A stretch of DNA of 64,000 bases from Pseudomonas svalbardensis (GTDB lineage Bacteria; Pseudomonadota; Gammaproteobacteria; Pseudomonadales; Pseudomonadaceae), in NCBI RefSeq assembly GCF_030053115.1, contig NZ_CP125619.1:5320001-5384000 (forward strand), given 5' to 3'. The position numbers and the translations under genes were made by a program. A model generated the notes under the pieces. That model made no database searches. It was not told the origin of the DNA and saw nothing but the letters and a program-made list of their open reading frames with translations. Numbering within the stretch: the stretch's first letter is position 1; every line of letters begins with the position of its first letter. This document shows positions 9,356 to 17,655 of the stretch, piece by piece.

Positions 9356-10912
9356 GTGAGCCAGTCCCTGATCGCTGCCCTGCAAAACCCGGCCCTCTAC
9401 CCGCATCCCGTAGATGGGTTCCAGGTCATCGAAACCCATATTTCCTGGGTAATCCTCACCGGCCCCTTTGCTTATAAAGTGAAGAAGCCAGTGAATTTCG
9501 GCTTTCTGGATTTCACCAACCTCGACGCCCGCAAGCATTTTTGCGGGGAAGAGCTGCGTCTTAACCAGCGCCTGACCAACGATTTGTATCTCGAAGTGTT
9601 GCCAATCACCGGCAGCGCCGATGCACCACAACTGGGTGGCGAGGGTCCGGCCGTCGATTACGCACTGAAAATGCGTCAATTCCCACAGAGCCAGCTGCTC
9701 AGCACGCTGCAAGCCAACGGCGAATTGACCCCCTTGCACATCGACGAGATGGCCGCGCAGATTGCCCAATTCCACCTCAGCGCACCGAAAGTGCCTGCCG
9801 AACACGAAGCCGGCACGCCGGACAGCGTGATGGCGCCGGTACGCCAGAACTTCGAACAAATCCGCCCGTTCCTCAGCGACAAGGCCGACCTGCTGCAACT
9901 GGATGCGCTGCAAGCCTGGGCCGAAAGCAGCTTCGAACGCCTCAAGCCACTGTTCGCTCAGCGCAAGGCCGACGGTTTTATCCGTGAATGCCACGGTGAT
10001 ATCCACCTGGGCAACGCCACCGTGATCGACGGCAAGGTCGTGATCTTCGACTGCATCGAGTTCAACGAACCGTTCCGCTTCACCGACGTTTATGCCGACA
10101 CTGGCTTCCTGGCGATGGACCTGGAAGACCGTGGCCTGAAGAGTCTGGCGCGCCGCTTCATCAGCCAATACCTGGAACTGACCGGCGATTACCAGGGCCT
10201 TGAGTTGCTGAACTTCTATAAAGCCTACCGCGCACTGGTTCGCGCCAAGGTCAGCCTGTTCAGCATGCCGGCCGAGGCCGACCCGGTTCAGCGAGCCACC
10301 ACCCTGCGTCAGTACCGCAATTACGCCAACCTGGCGGAAAGCTACAGCACCATTCCTTCGCGCTTCATGGCCATCACCCACGGTGTTTCTGCCGTCGGCA
10401 AGAGCCACGTGGCCATGCGTCTGGTGGAAGCGTTGGGCGCCATTCGCCTGCGTTCCGATGTAGAGCGCAAACGTCTGTTCGGCGAGCAAACCGTGCCAAA
10501 CGACCCTCAGGCCGGCATCTATAGCGCCGACGCCAGCGCCGCCACTTACACCCACCTGCATGAAATTGCCGCGGTGATCCTGCGTGCTGGTTTCCCGGTG
10601 GTAGTCGATGCGACTTATCTCAAGCGCGACCAGCGTGATGGCGCAGCAAAAATCGCCGAAGCCACCGGCGCGCCCTTCCTGATCCTCGATTGCAATGCGC
10701 CGCAAGCAGTGATCGAGACCTGGCTGGCCCTGCGTCAGGCAGACAAAAAGGACCCGTCCGACGCCAACCTGGCCGTAATCGAAGCCCAGCAAGCTACTCG
10801 TGAGGCCCTGACGCCCGAAGAGATTCTCTGCAGCAAACGCGTTCAGACCAATGAAAGTGGAACCCTCGACACAGTCGTTGCACAGATTCGCCAGCGCCTG
10901 CCGGGTCTGTAA
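9356..10912 (+). CDS. Fusion of APH-like kinase domain and P-loop AAA domain
   Basis: The 518-residue cytosolic protein has two domains. Residues ~1-330 form an aminoglycoside phosphotransferase/choline-kinase-like fold with the catalytic loop CHGDIHLGN and a metal-binding D in VIFDCIEF. Residues ~340-510 hold a P-loop kinase/ATPase domain with Walker A GVSAVGKS and a downstream Asp/Arg-rich region (LRSDVERKRLFGE) as in gluconokinase/zeta-toxin-like folds. The GTG at 9356 is chosen because AAGGA sits 6 nt upstream; the open frame continues upstream across the mrcB promoter region. The family is widespread in proteobacteria and its substrate is unknown to me. Despite the APH label it should not be read as antibiotic resistance. 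Confidence 0.88.
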   Translation: MSQSLIAALQNPALYPHPVDGFQVIETHISWVILTGPFAYKVKKPVNFGFLDFTNLDARKHFCGEELRLNQRLTNDLYLEVLPITGSADAPQLGGEGPAVDYALKMRQFPQSQLLSTLQANGELTPLHIDEMAAQIAQFHLSAPKVPAEHEAGTPDSVMAPVRQNFEQIRPFLSDKADLLQLDALQAWAESSFERLKPLFAQRKADGFIRECHGDIHLGNATVIDGKVVIFDCIEFNEPFRFTDVYADTGFLAMDLEDRGLKSLARRFISQYLELTGDYQGLELLNFYKAYRALVRAKVSLFSMPAEADPVQRATTLRQYRNYANLAESYSTIPSRFMAITHGVSAVGKSHVAMRLVEALGAIRLRSDVERKRLFGEQTVPNDPQAGIYSADASAATYTHLHEIAAVILRAGFPVVVDATYLKRDQRDGAAKIAEATGAPFLILDCNAPQAVIETWLALRQADKKDPSDANLAVIEAQQATREALTPEEILCSKRVQTNESGTLDTVVAQIRQRLPGL

Positions 10913-11003
10913 GAAACTATTTCAGCCGTGAAGCCTTCGCCGGCTTCACGACTGCCAAATAGTGGCACTATACTGGCGTCATAAAACCAACAGGTGATGT
11001 GAC

Positions 11004-11348
11004 ATGAGCCAGCCGAAACTTCTCGACACCCCGCTTTATGCTTTGCTGCACAAAGACGACATCACAGGTTTCAACAACGAGCGCCCCAAAGACGGACCTA
11101 TCGACATGGTCGGTGGCGATTTCCGGGGTCTGGACCTGCGTGAACTGAACGCCGACGGCGTCGACTTTACCGATGCCTATTTCCGCTCCGCCGACTTGCG
11201 CGGCATCGACTTTCGCAACGCCTCCCTGGAAGGCGCGAGCCTTGCTCACGCACAGATCTCCGGCGCCTACTTCCCGCCAGAGCTGAGTGCTGACGAGATC
11301 CTGATGTCGATGAATTTCGGTACACGCCTGCGTTATCGCACCCGCTAA
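11004..11348 (+). CDS. Pentapeptide repeat protein
   Basis: The 114-residue protein contains about ten consecutive A(D/N)LXX-type pentapeptides between residues ~35 and 90 (GGDFRGLDLRELNADGVDF, then DAYFRSADLRGIDF and EGASLAHAQI). These predict a right-handed beta-helix with short capping segments. AGGTGA precedes the ATG. It is much shorter than DNA-mimicking Qnr/MfpA proteins, so gyrase protection is unlikely. The gene sits 91 bp after the APH/P-loop gene and is conserved next to mrcB in P. aeruginosa as I remember that locus. Function is unknown. Confidence 0.9.
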   Translation: MSQPKLLDTPLYALLHKDDITGFNNERPKDGPIDMVGGDFRGLDLRELNADGVDFTDAYFRSADLRGIDFRNASLEGASLAHAQISGAYFPPELSADEILMSMNFGTRLRYRTR

Positions 11349-11593
11349 ATGCGACCGTTAACTGACCCGTTCGGCGCCCCCGCTTTGCGCTGAACGCTGG
11401 GCATGGTTTGCCCGGAAACCTGACTCCACTGCCCTCTCGCCCTACCGCGTTCGCAGACTTTCACACAGCTTTAAGACTTCGCCTCTTAGAAGCTTTTGCG
11501 TCGAAACCGACCAAACAATCACGCTTTTCCTACTGATGGCTACACTCCTGAGAAGCTCGCCCACGCACCGTTCGGCCGTCGCAAGGAGGCTTG

Positions 11594-11866
11594 ATGAATG
11601 ATGAACTGCAGCACCTGAAGAATCTTGGCAAGACGTCGGCGCAGTGGCTGCATGCCGTGGGCATCCATAGCGCCTCGGACTTGCGTCGCCTGGGGGCGGT
11701 GGATGCTTATCGGGCCGTACGCACGCGCGGGTTTCGGGCGTCCAAAGTGTTGTTGTATGCCATCGAAGGTGCCCTGATGGATGTGCACTGGAATGACATT
11801 CCCGCCGAGCGCAAGGACGCCTTGAACAAACAGCTGGAAGCTATCTCGTCACGTCACAAGAACTGA
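11594..11866 (+). CDS. Stand-alone TfoX C-terminal domain protein
   Basis: The 90-residue protein corresponds to the C-terminal half of TfoX/Sxy competence regulators: LKNLGKTSAQWLHAVGIHSASDLRRLGAVDAY is the helix-hairpin-helix-like signature. The N-terminal TfoX domain is absent, which is usual for this Pseudomonas subfamily. An ATG at 11594 follows a strong AAGGAGG; a TTG one codon earlier is the alternative. It ends 15 bp before the cNMP-binding gene, so the two are likely co-transcribed. The pairing is suggestive because Sxy works with CRP in enterobacteria, but a functional link here is inference. Confidence 0.85.
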   Translation: MNDELQHLKNLGKTSAQWLHAVGIHSASDLRRLGAVDAYRAVRTRGFRASKVLLYAIEGALMDVHWNDIPAERKDALNKQLEAISSRHKN

Positions 11867-11881
11867 ACGGACGCAGCAGCC

Positions 11882-12682
11882 ATGTACCTACTTGGGGAAC
11901 AACCGGCTTACGCCGACGCGCTGATCAACCGGCTTCAACATATTCCCGTCCGGCTGCTGGAAGGTTTGATGCCCTGCGGACCGAGCCTGGAATTTTCGGC
12001 CGTCGATGATCTGGCCGTCCTGTTACCCGGCGATCAACTGTTTGTGCTGGACAATGGCCTGCTGCATGGATGCATCGACGATCGGGCATTGTTCTATTTG
12101 CACGAGGGAGACCTGATCGGCTTGCGCCAGGGCACAGAGCTGCCGCGTTGCCGCTTTCGCAGCGATAGCCCGTTAGCACTGACGCCTTATCTGCGATCCG
12201 AGGTTTTTCAGCATATCTATGCCGACCCGGAGCGGTCGGAGTTGTTCCTTCAATACATGGCCGGTCAGTCCGCTCTGCTGTCCGACGCACTCGCCCGCCT
12301 GAAACAACCTGAGTTTCGAAGCACCAATGGTTTTCAGCGCGTAGCCAGTGGCGAAATGTTGATCCGTCAGGGCGAAGACGCGGATCACGTATTCGTCATC
12401 ATCGATGGCCACGCCGAAGCCTTTGTCGACGGGCATAAAGTCGGCGATGTACCCAAGGACGAAATTTTTGGCGCCATGGCGGTGTTCACCGGCGAGAAAC
12501 GTAACGCCAGCGTGATCACCAGCGAACCCAGCACTGTCATGCTGATCCCCAAGGACCAGTTTCTCAGCCTGACCCAAAACAATCCGAAGATCGCCCACAG
12601 CCTGATCGAGAGCATGGCCCGACGCATTGATCTGCTGAACAAGCAGATCATTCAGCTGAGTTCACTCAACCGCATAGGCTAA
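11882..12682 (+). CDS. cbpA: Cyclic-nucleotide-binding domain protein, CbpA-like
   Basis: The 266-residue protein has a C-terminal cNMP-binding domain (about 145-245). It shows the beta-roll (GEMLIRQGEDADHVFVIIDG) and a phosphate-binding cassette related to GE-x-A-x(n)-R-A-x-V, here DEIFGAMAVFTGEKRNASV with the conserved Arg. The N-terminal ~140 residues resemble a degenerate second beta-roll. There is no HTH after the domain; it ends in a helical tail (IESMARRIDLLNKQIIQL), so it is not a transcription factor of the Crp type. Its position immediately upstream of prrF and the haem genes matches P. aeruginosa cbpA, a Vfr-regulated cAMP-binding protein. The symbol is assigned on synteny plus domain content. 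Confidence 0.85.
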   Translation: MYLLGEQPAYADALINRLQHIPVRLLEGLMPCGPSLEFSAVDDLAVLLPGDQLFVLDNGLLHGCIDDRALFYLHEGDLIGLRQGTELPRCRFRSDSPLALTPYLRSEVFQHIYADPERSELFLQYMAGQSALLSDALARLKQPEFRSTNGFQRVASGEMLIRQGEDADHVFVIIDGHAEAFVDGHKVGDVPKDEIFGAMAVFTGEKRNASVITSEPSTVMLIPKDQFLSLTQNNPKIAHSLIESMARRIDLLNKQIIQLSSLNRIG

Positions 12683-12748
12683 AACTCAATGATTACGGGC
12701 GTTTCAAGCGACCGGGCAGCACATTTCAAAGAATTGAGAAATCAGCGA

Positions 12749-12776
12749 TTGACTTGGTAATGAGAATCGCTATGAT
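12749..12776 (+). promoter_or_regulatory. prrF promoter with overlapping Fur box
   Basis: TTGACT (12749-12754), 16 nt, then TATGAT (12771-12776). A Fur box (GGTAATGAGAATCGCTATG, 12756-12774) matches the 19-bp GATAATGATAATCATTATC consensus at 14 positions and covers the spacer and -10. This predicts iron repression. Confidence 0.85.
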
Positions 12777-12782
12777 TACCAC

Positions 12783-12894
12783 AACTGGTCGCGAGACTGG
12801 TCGATATTTGAAAAGCCCTTGGTTCGGACTCTCAGATATCTCCTCATCAGGCTAATCACGGTTATTTGACCCGGCTCTTGCCGGGTCTTTTTTT
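12783..12894 (+). ncRNA. prrF: PrrF iron-responsive small RNA
   Basis: This ~112-nt Fur-repressed sRNA acts with Hfq to lower expression of iron-containing proteins (sodB, sdh, acn, katA and others in P. aeruginosa) under iron starvation. The 5' hairpin (AACTGGTCGCGAGACTGGTC) and the conserved single-stranded pairing core (CTCAGATATCTCCTCATCAG, then GCTAATCACGG) match what I recall of PrrF. A rho-independent terminator (GACCCGGC-TCTT-GCCGGGTC plus T7) closes it. A single copy is present between cbpA and the phuW-like gene, whereas P. aeruginosa has tandem prrF1-prrF2 (and PrrH) at this place. Confidence 0.93.
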
Positions 12895-12915
12895 GCCTGA
12901 AGAAAAGTCGTTCGA

Positions 12916-13767
12916 TCACTTGCCAAATTGCTTACGCATTTGCGCGCAGTAATCCTGCGGTGGCTTGGCAGGCGTGTACCAGACGTAATCAGCCATGGCC
13001 GGTGTGACTTCGCTACCCTGCTCCGCCAGCATCAACACCACTGGCGCCTGGGGCTCTCCCAGATCAAGCACATGAATCGGCACGCCGACATCCTTGCGCG
13101 CATGGTAAGCGCCGGCAAACAGCAGTGAAGGCGTGGGTGCCGCCAGCAGGCGTTCGGCCATTCGTCGGTCACGTTGCTGCTGGACCGCCAGCATCGCCGG
13201 CATCTGCGATTTTGGCAGCAAGCCACAGTGGGAGTCGCTGACTTGCTTCAGCAACTCGTCTTTGACTGAAGCAGCGTTGGAGCGCGAACCGCTCAATGTC
13301 GGAGGGTTAGCGTAAACGGCACGGACTTCAAGCGTGTCTAGATTGGCTGCCAGCAGCGGGTATTGCTGGTTCAGGGAGAAACGAACGATCGGCCCGTACA
13401 GATTCCAGTCCCAACCAGACTGCCAGGCTAATGCGCCGGGCAAATCCGCCGGTGGTGTCGAGGCGTGACGAACATCATCGACGCGCAGTTGTTGATCCGG
13501 CGTGAGCATTTCCAGCAGCAGACTGCCTTGAGGTCGCCGCTCACCCAGCGACTTCAATAACCACAACTGCAGTTGATGGTGATCGCGATTGTCATGTTGC
13601 TCGCCTACGATCAGCCGCGAAGGCGTCTCCAACCGCGCAACCAGTTCCTCTGCCGTGAGGGTCTGACCGCTGCGCAAGTCCCGGATCTCGCCGACAACCG
13701 GTGGCGGAGTCGAAACATGCTGACAGGCACTCAGCATCAGCAAGGCCAGCATCAAAATCCCACGCAT
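12916..13767 (-). CDS. phuW: ChaN-family haem-binding lipoprotein (PhuW-like)
   Basis: The 283-residue lipoprotein (lipobox LMLSAC, Cys at about residue 15) is of the ChaN/DUF399 family, which binds stacked haem pairs and is thought to help haem uptake. Family motifs are visible: IVGEQHDNRDHHQLQ near residue 55 with its His residues, LLLEML, and a C-terminal LLFAGAYHARKDVGVPIHVL. GGAG precedes the ATG by 7 nt. It lies 20 bp downstream of the ABC ATPase gene and on the same strand as phuTUV, making it the last gene of the haem operon. The symbol follows the equivalent P. aeruginosa position. Confidence 0.88.
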   Translation of the reverse strand: MRGILMLALLMLSACQHVSTPPPVVGEIRDLRSGQTLTAEELVARLETPSRLIVGEQHDNRDHHQLQLWLLKSLGERRPQGSLLLEMLTPDQQLRVDDVRHASTPPADLPGALAWQSGWDWNLYGPIVRFSLNQQYPLLAANLDTLEVRAVYANPPTLSGSRSNAASVKDELLKQVSDSHCGLLPKSQMPAMLAVQQQRDRRMAERLLAAPTPSLLFAGAYHARKDVGVPIHVLDLGEPQAPVVLMLAEQGSEVTPAMADYVWYTPAKPPQDYCAQMRKQFGK

Positions 13768-13787
13768 GTTTTCACTCCATAAAAAAC

Positions 13788-14555
13788 TCAGCGGGCGATG
13801 ATCAGCGGATGCCCACGCTCCGGGTGCTGCTGCACCAGCACTTCCAGCCCGAACACGGCCTTCAGTGGTTCCGGGCGCAACACCTGCTCCGGTGTATCGA
13901 GCGCCACAGGGCGCCCGCCTTCGAGCAGTAACAGGCGATCACAATAGCGCGCTGCCAGGTTCAGATCATGCAGGATCACCAGCACCGCCGCGCCGCGATT
14001 GGCAAACTCGCGTACGGCTTGCAACGTGGTGTGCTGATGAAGCGGGTCGAGCATCGACGTTGGCTCATCGAGCAACAACGTTTGCCCCGCTTCGCCCGGC
14101 CAGAGCTGCGCCAGAACCCGCGCCAGATGCACCCGCTGACGTTCACCACCGGACAAGGCCAGATAGCTGCGGCCACTCAAATGCCCGGCATCGGCAGCGT
14201 GCAATGCGGCGGCGACGATCCCGTCATCGCGGGCCCGACCGCTTTGATGCGGCAAGCGGCCCATGCCGACCACTTCTTCGACACGAAAGGCGAAGTCCAG
14301 GGTCGACACCTGCGGCAATACCGCCAAACGCTGCGCTCGCGCCGTCCCCGCCCAATCGCTCAACTCGCGCTCATCGAGCCAGACGCCGCCATGATGAGCC
14401 TGCAACTCGCCGCACAAGGCGCCGAGCAAAGTGCTTTTGCCGGCGCCGTTCGGCCCCAGCACGCCGAGAACCTCGCCCGGTTTGAGCTCAAGCGTGATGT
14501 CCGTCAGGACAATCTTTCGGCCCCGCCGGATTTGCAGATTTTGCGTTCGCAACAT
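13788..14555 (-). CDS. phuV: Haem ABC transporter, ATP-binding protein
   Basis: This 255-residue ATPase powers haem import across the inner membrane with PhuU. Walker [10 protein letters not shown] (about 37-45), signature [19 protein letters not shown], Walker [12 protein letters not shown] and the H-loop His in [15 protein letters not shown] are all present, in the FecE/HmuV subfamily. The ATG at 14555 shares its A with the phuU stop codon (TGATG), which indicates translational coupling. The frame is open well upstream, but that part overlaps phuU and looks non-protein-like. Confidence 0.93.
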   Translation of the reverse strand: MLRTQNLQIRRGRKIVLTDITLELKPGEVLGVLGPNGAGKSTLLGALCGELQAHHGGVWLDERELSDWAGTARAQRLAVLPQVSTLDFAFRVEEVVGMGRLPHQSGRARDDGIVAAALHAADAGHLSGRSYLALSGGERQRVHLARVLAQLWPGEAGQTLLLDEPTSMLDPLHQHTTLQAVREFANRGAAVLVILHDLNLAARYCDRLLLLEGGRPVALDTPEQVLRPEPLKAVFGLEVLVQQHPERGHPLIIAR

Positions 14556-15592
14556 CAGGCACGCCCCCTGACCAATAAATACAGAAAGAACGGCGCACCG
14601 ATGAAAGCCGTGACGATCCCGATCGGCAATTCGGCCGGTGCCAGGGCCAGTCGCGCCACCAGATCGGCAAACAACAAAAGACTGGCACCCGCCAATACTG
14701 ACGCTGGCAATAGCACACGATGATCCGGCCCGGCCAGCAGTCGCACCAGATGCGGCACCACCAGACCAACAAACCCGATCATCCCCGCTGCGGCCACCGC
14801 GGCCCCGACACCCAACGCCGTGCAAAACACCAATTCGCGCTTGAGCCCTTCGACGTCGATGCCCAGGTGTCCAGCCTCCGACTCACCCAGCAACAACGCA
14901 TTCAAGGCTTTGGCCCGGCGCGGCAGCCACAACGCCACGCTGGCACTGATCAGCAGCAACGGCCAGAGCCGGGAATAGCTGGCGCCATTGAGGCTGCCCA
15001 GGTTCCAGAACGTCAGGGTGCGCAGCGTCGCGTCATCCGCCAGATAGGTGAACAGCCCCACGGCGGAACCGGCCAGCGCAGTCAACGCAATACCGGCCAG
15101 CAGCATGGTCGCGACATTGGTCTGCCCGTTGCGTCGGCCCAGTCGATACACCAACGCGGTCACGCCGAGCCCGCCGAGAAACGCGCACAGCGATAACAGA
15201 TAAGGCCCGAAGGATTCGGGCAGTCCGCCGAACACAGAACCACCGACGATCGCAATTGCCGCGCCCAATGCCGCACCGCTGGAGACGCCGACCAGCCCCG
15301 GATCAGCCAGAGGATTTCGAAACAACCCCTGCATCGCCACGCCGGACAGTGCCAATACACCCCCCACGGCCAAACCCAACAAGGTTCGCGGCAAGCGAAT
15401 CTGCCCGAGGATCAGCTCGGCCTGCTCCAGCCCGTCGGGCGCGATCGGTACACCCACCAGGCGCAGGGCTGCACGCAAGGTGTCGAACAACGGCAAGCTT
15501 ACCGGTCCAAGCGCCAACGACAGCCAGATGGCCACCACACACAGCAGGATCAGACCAATAAATAAAGCACGTGGTTTAACCAGGATGATCAT
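14555..15592 (-). CDS. phuU: Haem ABC transporter, permease
   Basis: The 345-residue polytopic membrane protein is of the BtuC/FecCD family, forming the transmembrane channel for haem with PhuV. About ten hydrophobic segments are visible, with family motifs [33 protein letters not shown] and [20 protein letters not shown]. Its ATG overlaps the phuT stop by 4 nt (ATGA). The operon order phuT-phuU-phuV-phuW is contiguous, with no receptor or PhuS gene attached. Confidence 0.94.
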   Translation of the reverse strand: MIILVKPRALFIGLILLCVVAIWLSLALGPVSLPLFDTLRAALRLVGVPIAPDGLEQAELILGQIRLPRTLLGLAVGGVLALSGVAMQGLFRNPLADPGLVGVSSGAALGAAIAIVGGSVFGGLPESFGPYLLSLCAFLGGLGVTALVYRLGRRNGQTNVATMLLAGIALTALAGSAVGLFTYLADDATLRTLTFWNLGSLNGASYSRLWPLLLISASVALWLPRRAKALNALLLGESEAGHLGIDVEGLKRELVFCTALGVGAAVAAAGMIGFVGLVVPHLVRLLAGPDHRVLLPASVLAGASLLLFADLVARLALAPAELPIGIVTAFIGAPFFLYLLVRGRA

Positions 15593-16461
15593 TGGCCGGC
15601 CGTGCCGGGGTAAAAGGCGTCAGACAGTATTTTCAACGCATCGGGTAGCCGCGGCCCCAAGCCCCCGACCAACAACGTCGGATCAAGCTCCATGACTCGC
15701 CCGTACTTGGCTGCGCGGGTCGAGGACAGCATCGGGTTCTCCTTGAACAACGCCGCACGTGCCGCATCGCCGGTCAGTGCACGATCGGCAAACACCAGCA
15801 CCTCGGGATCCAGGCTGACCAGGGATTCGACAGAAAAAGGTTTGTAGCCGGTATGCGTGGCCAGATTGTGCCCACCGGCCTGTTGCAGCAACCAATCGGC
15901 GGCGGTGTCCTTGCCGGCGATGAGCGGTTTGCCGCCCGCGTGGCCAAGCAACAACAGCACACCCGGCGATTTTTCTTTCAACTGCGCCCGAGTGACCCGG
16001 ATCTTTTGCTGATCGAGTTGCTGTTGATAAGCCTGGAACAAGTGTGAGGCCTGATCGTCAGCGCCAAGCAACTTGCCCAGACGCTGCAAATTGCCCTGCA
16101 AGGTCGGCAGATCCGGCTGGGCCGAGAACAGTTCGACCTGCACGCCTGCACTGCGAACCTGCGAAAGTACCGGTGGCGGTCCCATTTCCTCGGTGCCGAC
16201 CAGTATCTGCGGGCGTAAGCTCAAAATACCCTCCGCCGACAATTGCCGCTGATACCCGATGCTCGGCAATGCCTTGAGCGATTCCGGGTGCTGACTGGTG
16301 GTGTCGACACCGACCAGTTTCGATTCACCGCCCAGCGCGCTGATCCATTCCGATAAAGCTCCACCGGCACTGACCCAACGTTGTGGCAACTCGGCCGCTG
16401 CGGCGTGGTGGCTGACGAGGAGTCCGACACAGAGCGCAGCAACGCGGGTACTCAGGCGCAT
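15589..16461 (-). CDS. phuT: Haem ABC transporter, periplasmic binding protein
   Basis: The 290-residue periplasmic haem carrier hands haem to PhuUV. An N-terminal Sec signal (MRLSTRVAALCVGLLVSHHAAAA, cleaved before ELPQRW) precedes a class III substrate-binding fold with GGALSEWISALGGESKLVGVD and LRPQILVGTEEMGPP. The ATG at 16461 is chosen because AAGGA lies 8 nt upstream and the signal peptide starts there; the open frame runs 44 codons further through the regulatory region. It is the first gene of the operon, with a Fur-boxed promoter about 95 nt upstream. Confidence 0.93.
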   Translation of the reverse strand: MRLSTRVAALCVGLLVSHHAAAAELPQRWVSAGGALSEWISALGGESKLVGVDTTSQHPESLKALPSIGYQRQLSAEGILSLRPQILVGTEEMGPPPVLSQVRSAGVQVELFSAQPDLPTLQGNLQRLGKLLGADDQASHLFQAYQQQLDQQKIRVTRAQLKEKSPGVLLLLGHAGGKPLIAGKDTAADWLLQQAGGHNLATHTGYKPFSVESLVSLDPEVLVFADRALTGDAARAALFKENPMLSSTRAAKYGRVMELDPTLLVGGLGPRLPDALKILSDAFYPGTAGQ

Positions 16462-16555
16462 AAACAGCTTCCTTTTAGGGTTTTCCCGGGCATTGAAATG
16501 ACAGGCCACGTATCCTTGGCGCCTGGCATCTGTTGCCGAAGGGCAAGGCGGCCAT

Positions 16556-16583
16556 TTGATAATTGTTTGCATTTGAACGTCAA
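16556..16583 (-). promoter_or_regulatory. Fur-boxed promoter of the phuTUVW operon
   Basis: On the minus strand TTGACG, 16 nt, TATCAA forms a sigma70 promoter. A weaker Fur box (16558-16576, with the half-site AATTATC and ATGCAAA; about 12 of 19 consensus positions) overlaps spacer and -10. It lies between phuT and the divergent Rieske gene and might influence both. Confidence 0.6.
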
Positions 16584-16627
16584 GCTCGGACATATCCAGT
16601 CACGAGCCGCAGGACTTGAGGATAGAC

Positions 16628-16945
16628 ATGAAGTTTCTTTGTGCAGGCGTTGAGCTGGCCGATGCCAGTAGTCGCGGCTTCGACATCGACGGCCAGAAGC
16701 TCTTTGCCGTGCGTCGTGGCGACCAGGTTTACGTCTACATCAATCGCTGCCCGCACCGTGGTGTCGGGCTGGAATGGAAGCCCGACCAGTTTCTCGACCC
16801 CAGCAACAGCCTGATCCAGTGCGCGACCCACGGCGCACTGTTTCTGATCGAAGACGGGGAATGCGTTGCCGGCCCTTGCGCTGGACAGTCCCTGACCACG
16901 GTCGTCTGCCGCGAAGACGAGCAAGGGATCTGGGTCAGTCTTTAG
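16628..16945 (+). CDS. Rieske [2Fe-2S] ferredoxin-like protein
   Basis: This 105-residue soluble protein consists of a single Rieske domain. The two cluster-binding motifs are intact: C-P-H-R-G at about 42-46 and C-A-T-H-G-A-L-F at about 66-73, giving Cys2His2 ligation. There is no signal or membrane helix, so it is cytosolic and resembles NirD/ferredoxin-type Rieske proteins rather than cytochrome bc1. ATG 16628 follows GAGGA; a TTG four codons earlier is less likely. No oxygenase partner is adjacent. The gene is divergent from phuT across a Fur box and overlaps convergent sfsA by 4 nt. Confidence 0.92.
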   Translation: MKFLCAGVELADASSRGFDIDGQKLFAVRRGDQVYVYINRCPHRGVGLEWKPDQFLDPSNSLIQCATHGALFLIEDGECVAGPCAGQSLTTVVCREDEQGIWVSL

Positions 16946-17655
16946 CCGTTCAGCAACACATCCAGACGCCGATCCACCACCATTTCTTCGTGGGTCAAGT
17001 GCACGCCATAGGCCAGCACCTCGACCCCGCACGACACCGCCTCACGCAAGGCGGCGGCGTAGGCCGAATCGATTTCTTCTGCAGGACGCACAGCGTCGAT
17101 GCCGGTGAGATTGACGCAATACAACTGCACCGCACGAATTCCGTCCCGGGCCAAATGCGCCAATTCGCGCAAATGCTTGGCCCCGCGCTGGGTCACTGCA
17201 TCGGGAAATGCCGCTACCAATGAGCCATCGAAGCCCAGGGTGACACTTTTGACTTCCACATAAGCCGGCCCGCTCGGGTAATCGAGGCGGAAATCGATGC
17301 GGCTGCTTTCCTGACCGTAGGCCACTTCACGTTTCAGCTCGGTAAAGCCGTTCAACTCGGTGATGACACCGGCTCGCAGTGCCTCTTCGATCAAGCCGTT
17401 GGCCCGCCCGGTGTTCACGCAAAACAAGCGCCCCTGCGGGGTTTCACCGACTTCCCAAGTACCGGGCAACTTGCGCTTGGGGTCGTTGGAACGGCTGAAC
17501 CAGACCTGCCCGCCTTCGACTTGGCAATTGAGCATCGAGCCGGTGTTCGGGCAGTGAATGGTCAGCAACTCGCCGCTAACGGTTTCGATATCGGCGAGAA
17601 AGCGCTTGTAACGACGAATCAAACGGCCTTCTTCGAGTGGAGGATGAAAACGCAT
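16942..17655 (-). CDS. sfsA: SfsA, DNA/RNA nuclease-like protein
   Basis: The 237-residue protein of the SfsA family was named for sugar-fermentation stimulation. Structural work on the family suggests an OB-fold plus PD-(D/E)XK-like nuclease domain. Visible features: HCPNTGSM near residue 33, [22 protein letters not shown] with the E-V-K of the nuclease motif, F-P-D-A-V-T-x-R-G-x-K-H-L, and VRPAEEID. The ATG shares an A with the stop of the upstream aminotransferase (TGATG), implying coupling. Confidence 0.94.
   Translation of the reverse strand: MRFHPPLEEGRLIRRYKRFLADIETVSGELLTIHCPNTGSMLNCQVEGGQVWFSRSNDPKRKLPGTWEVGETPQGRLFCVNTGRANGLIEEALRAGVITELNGFTELKREVAYGQESSRIDFRLDYPSGPAYVEVKSVTLGFDGSLVAAFPDAVTQRGAKHLRELAHLARDGIRAVQLYCVNLTGIDAVRPAEEIDSAYAAALREAVSCGVEVLAYGVHLTHEEMVVDRRLDVLLNG

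Noticed and set aside
9158..10792. A 544-codon open frame antisense to the APH/P-loop gene
   Set aside because: The sense strand encodes intact catalytic motifs, and the antisense product resembles no protein family.
9356..10912. Aminoglycoside resistance gene
   Set aside because: Only the fold is APH-like; the P-loop fusion and core-genome position match a housekeeping family of unknown substrate.
10929..10950. GTGAAGCC-TTCGCC-GGCTTCAC hairpin as a terminator after the APH/P-loop gene
   Set aside because: The stem is good but there is no T-run, so termination is uncertain and it was not listed as a feature.
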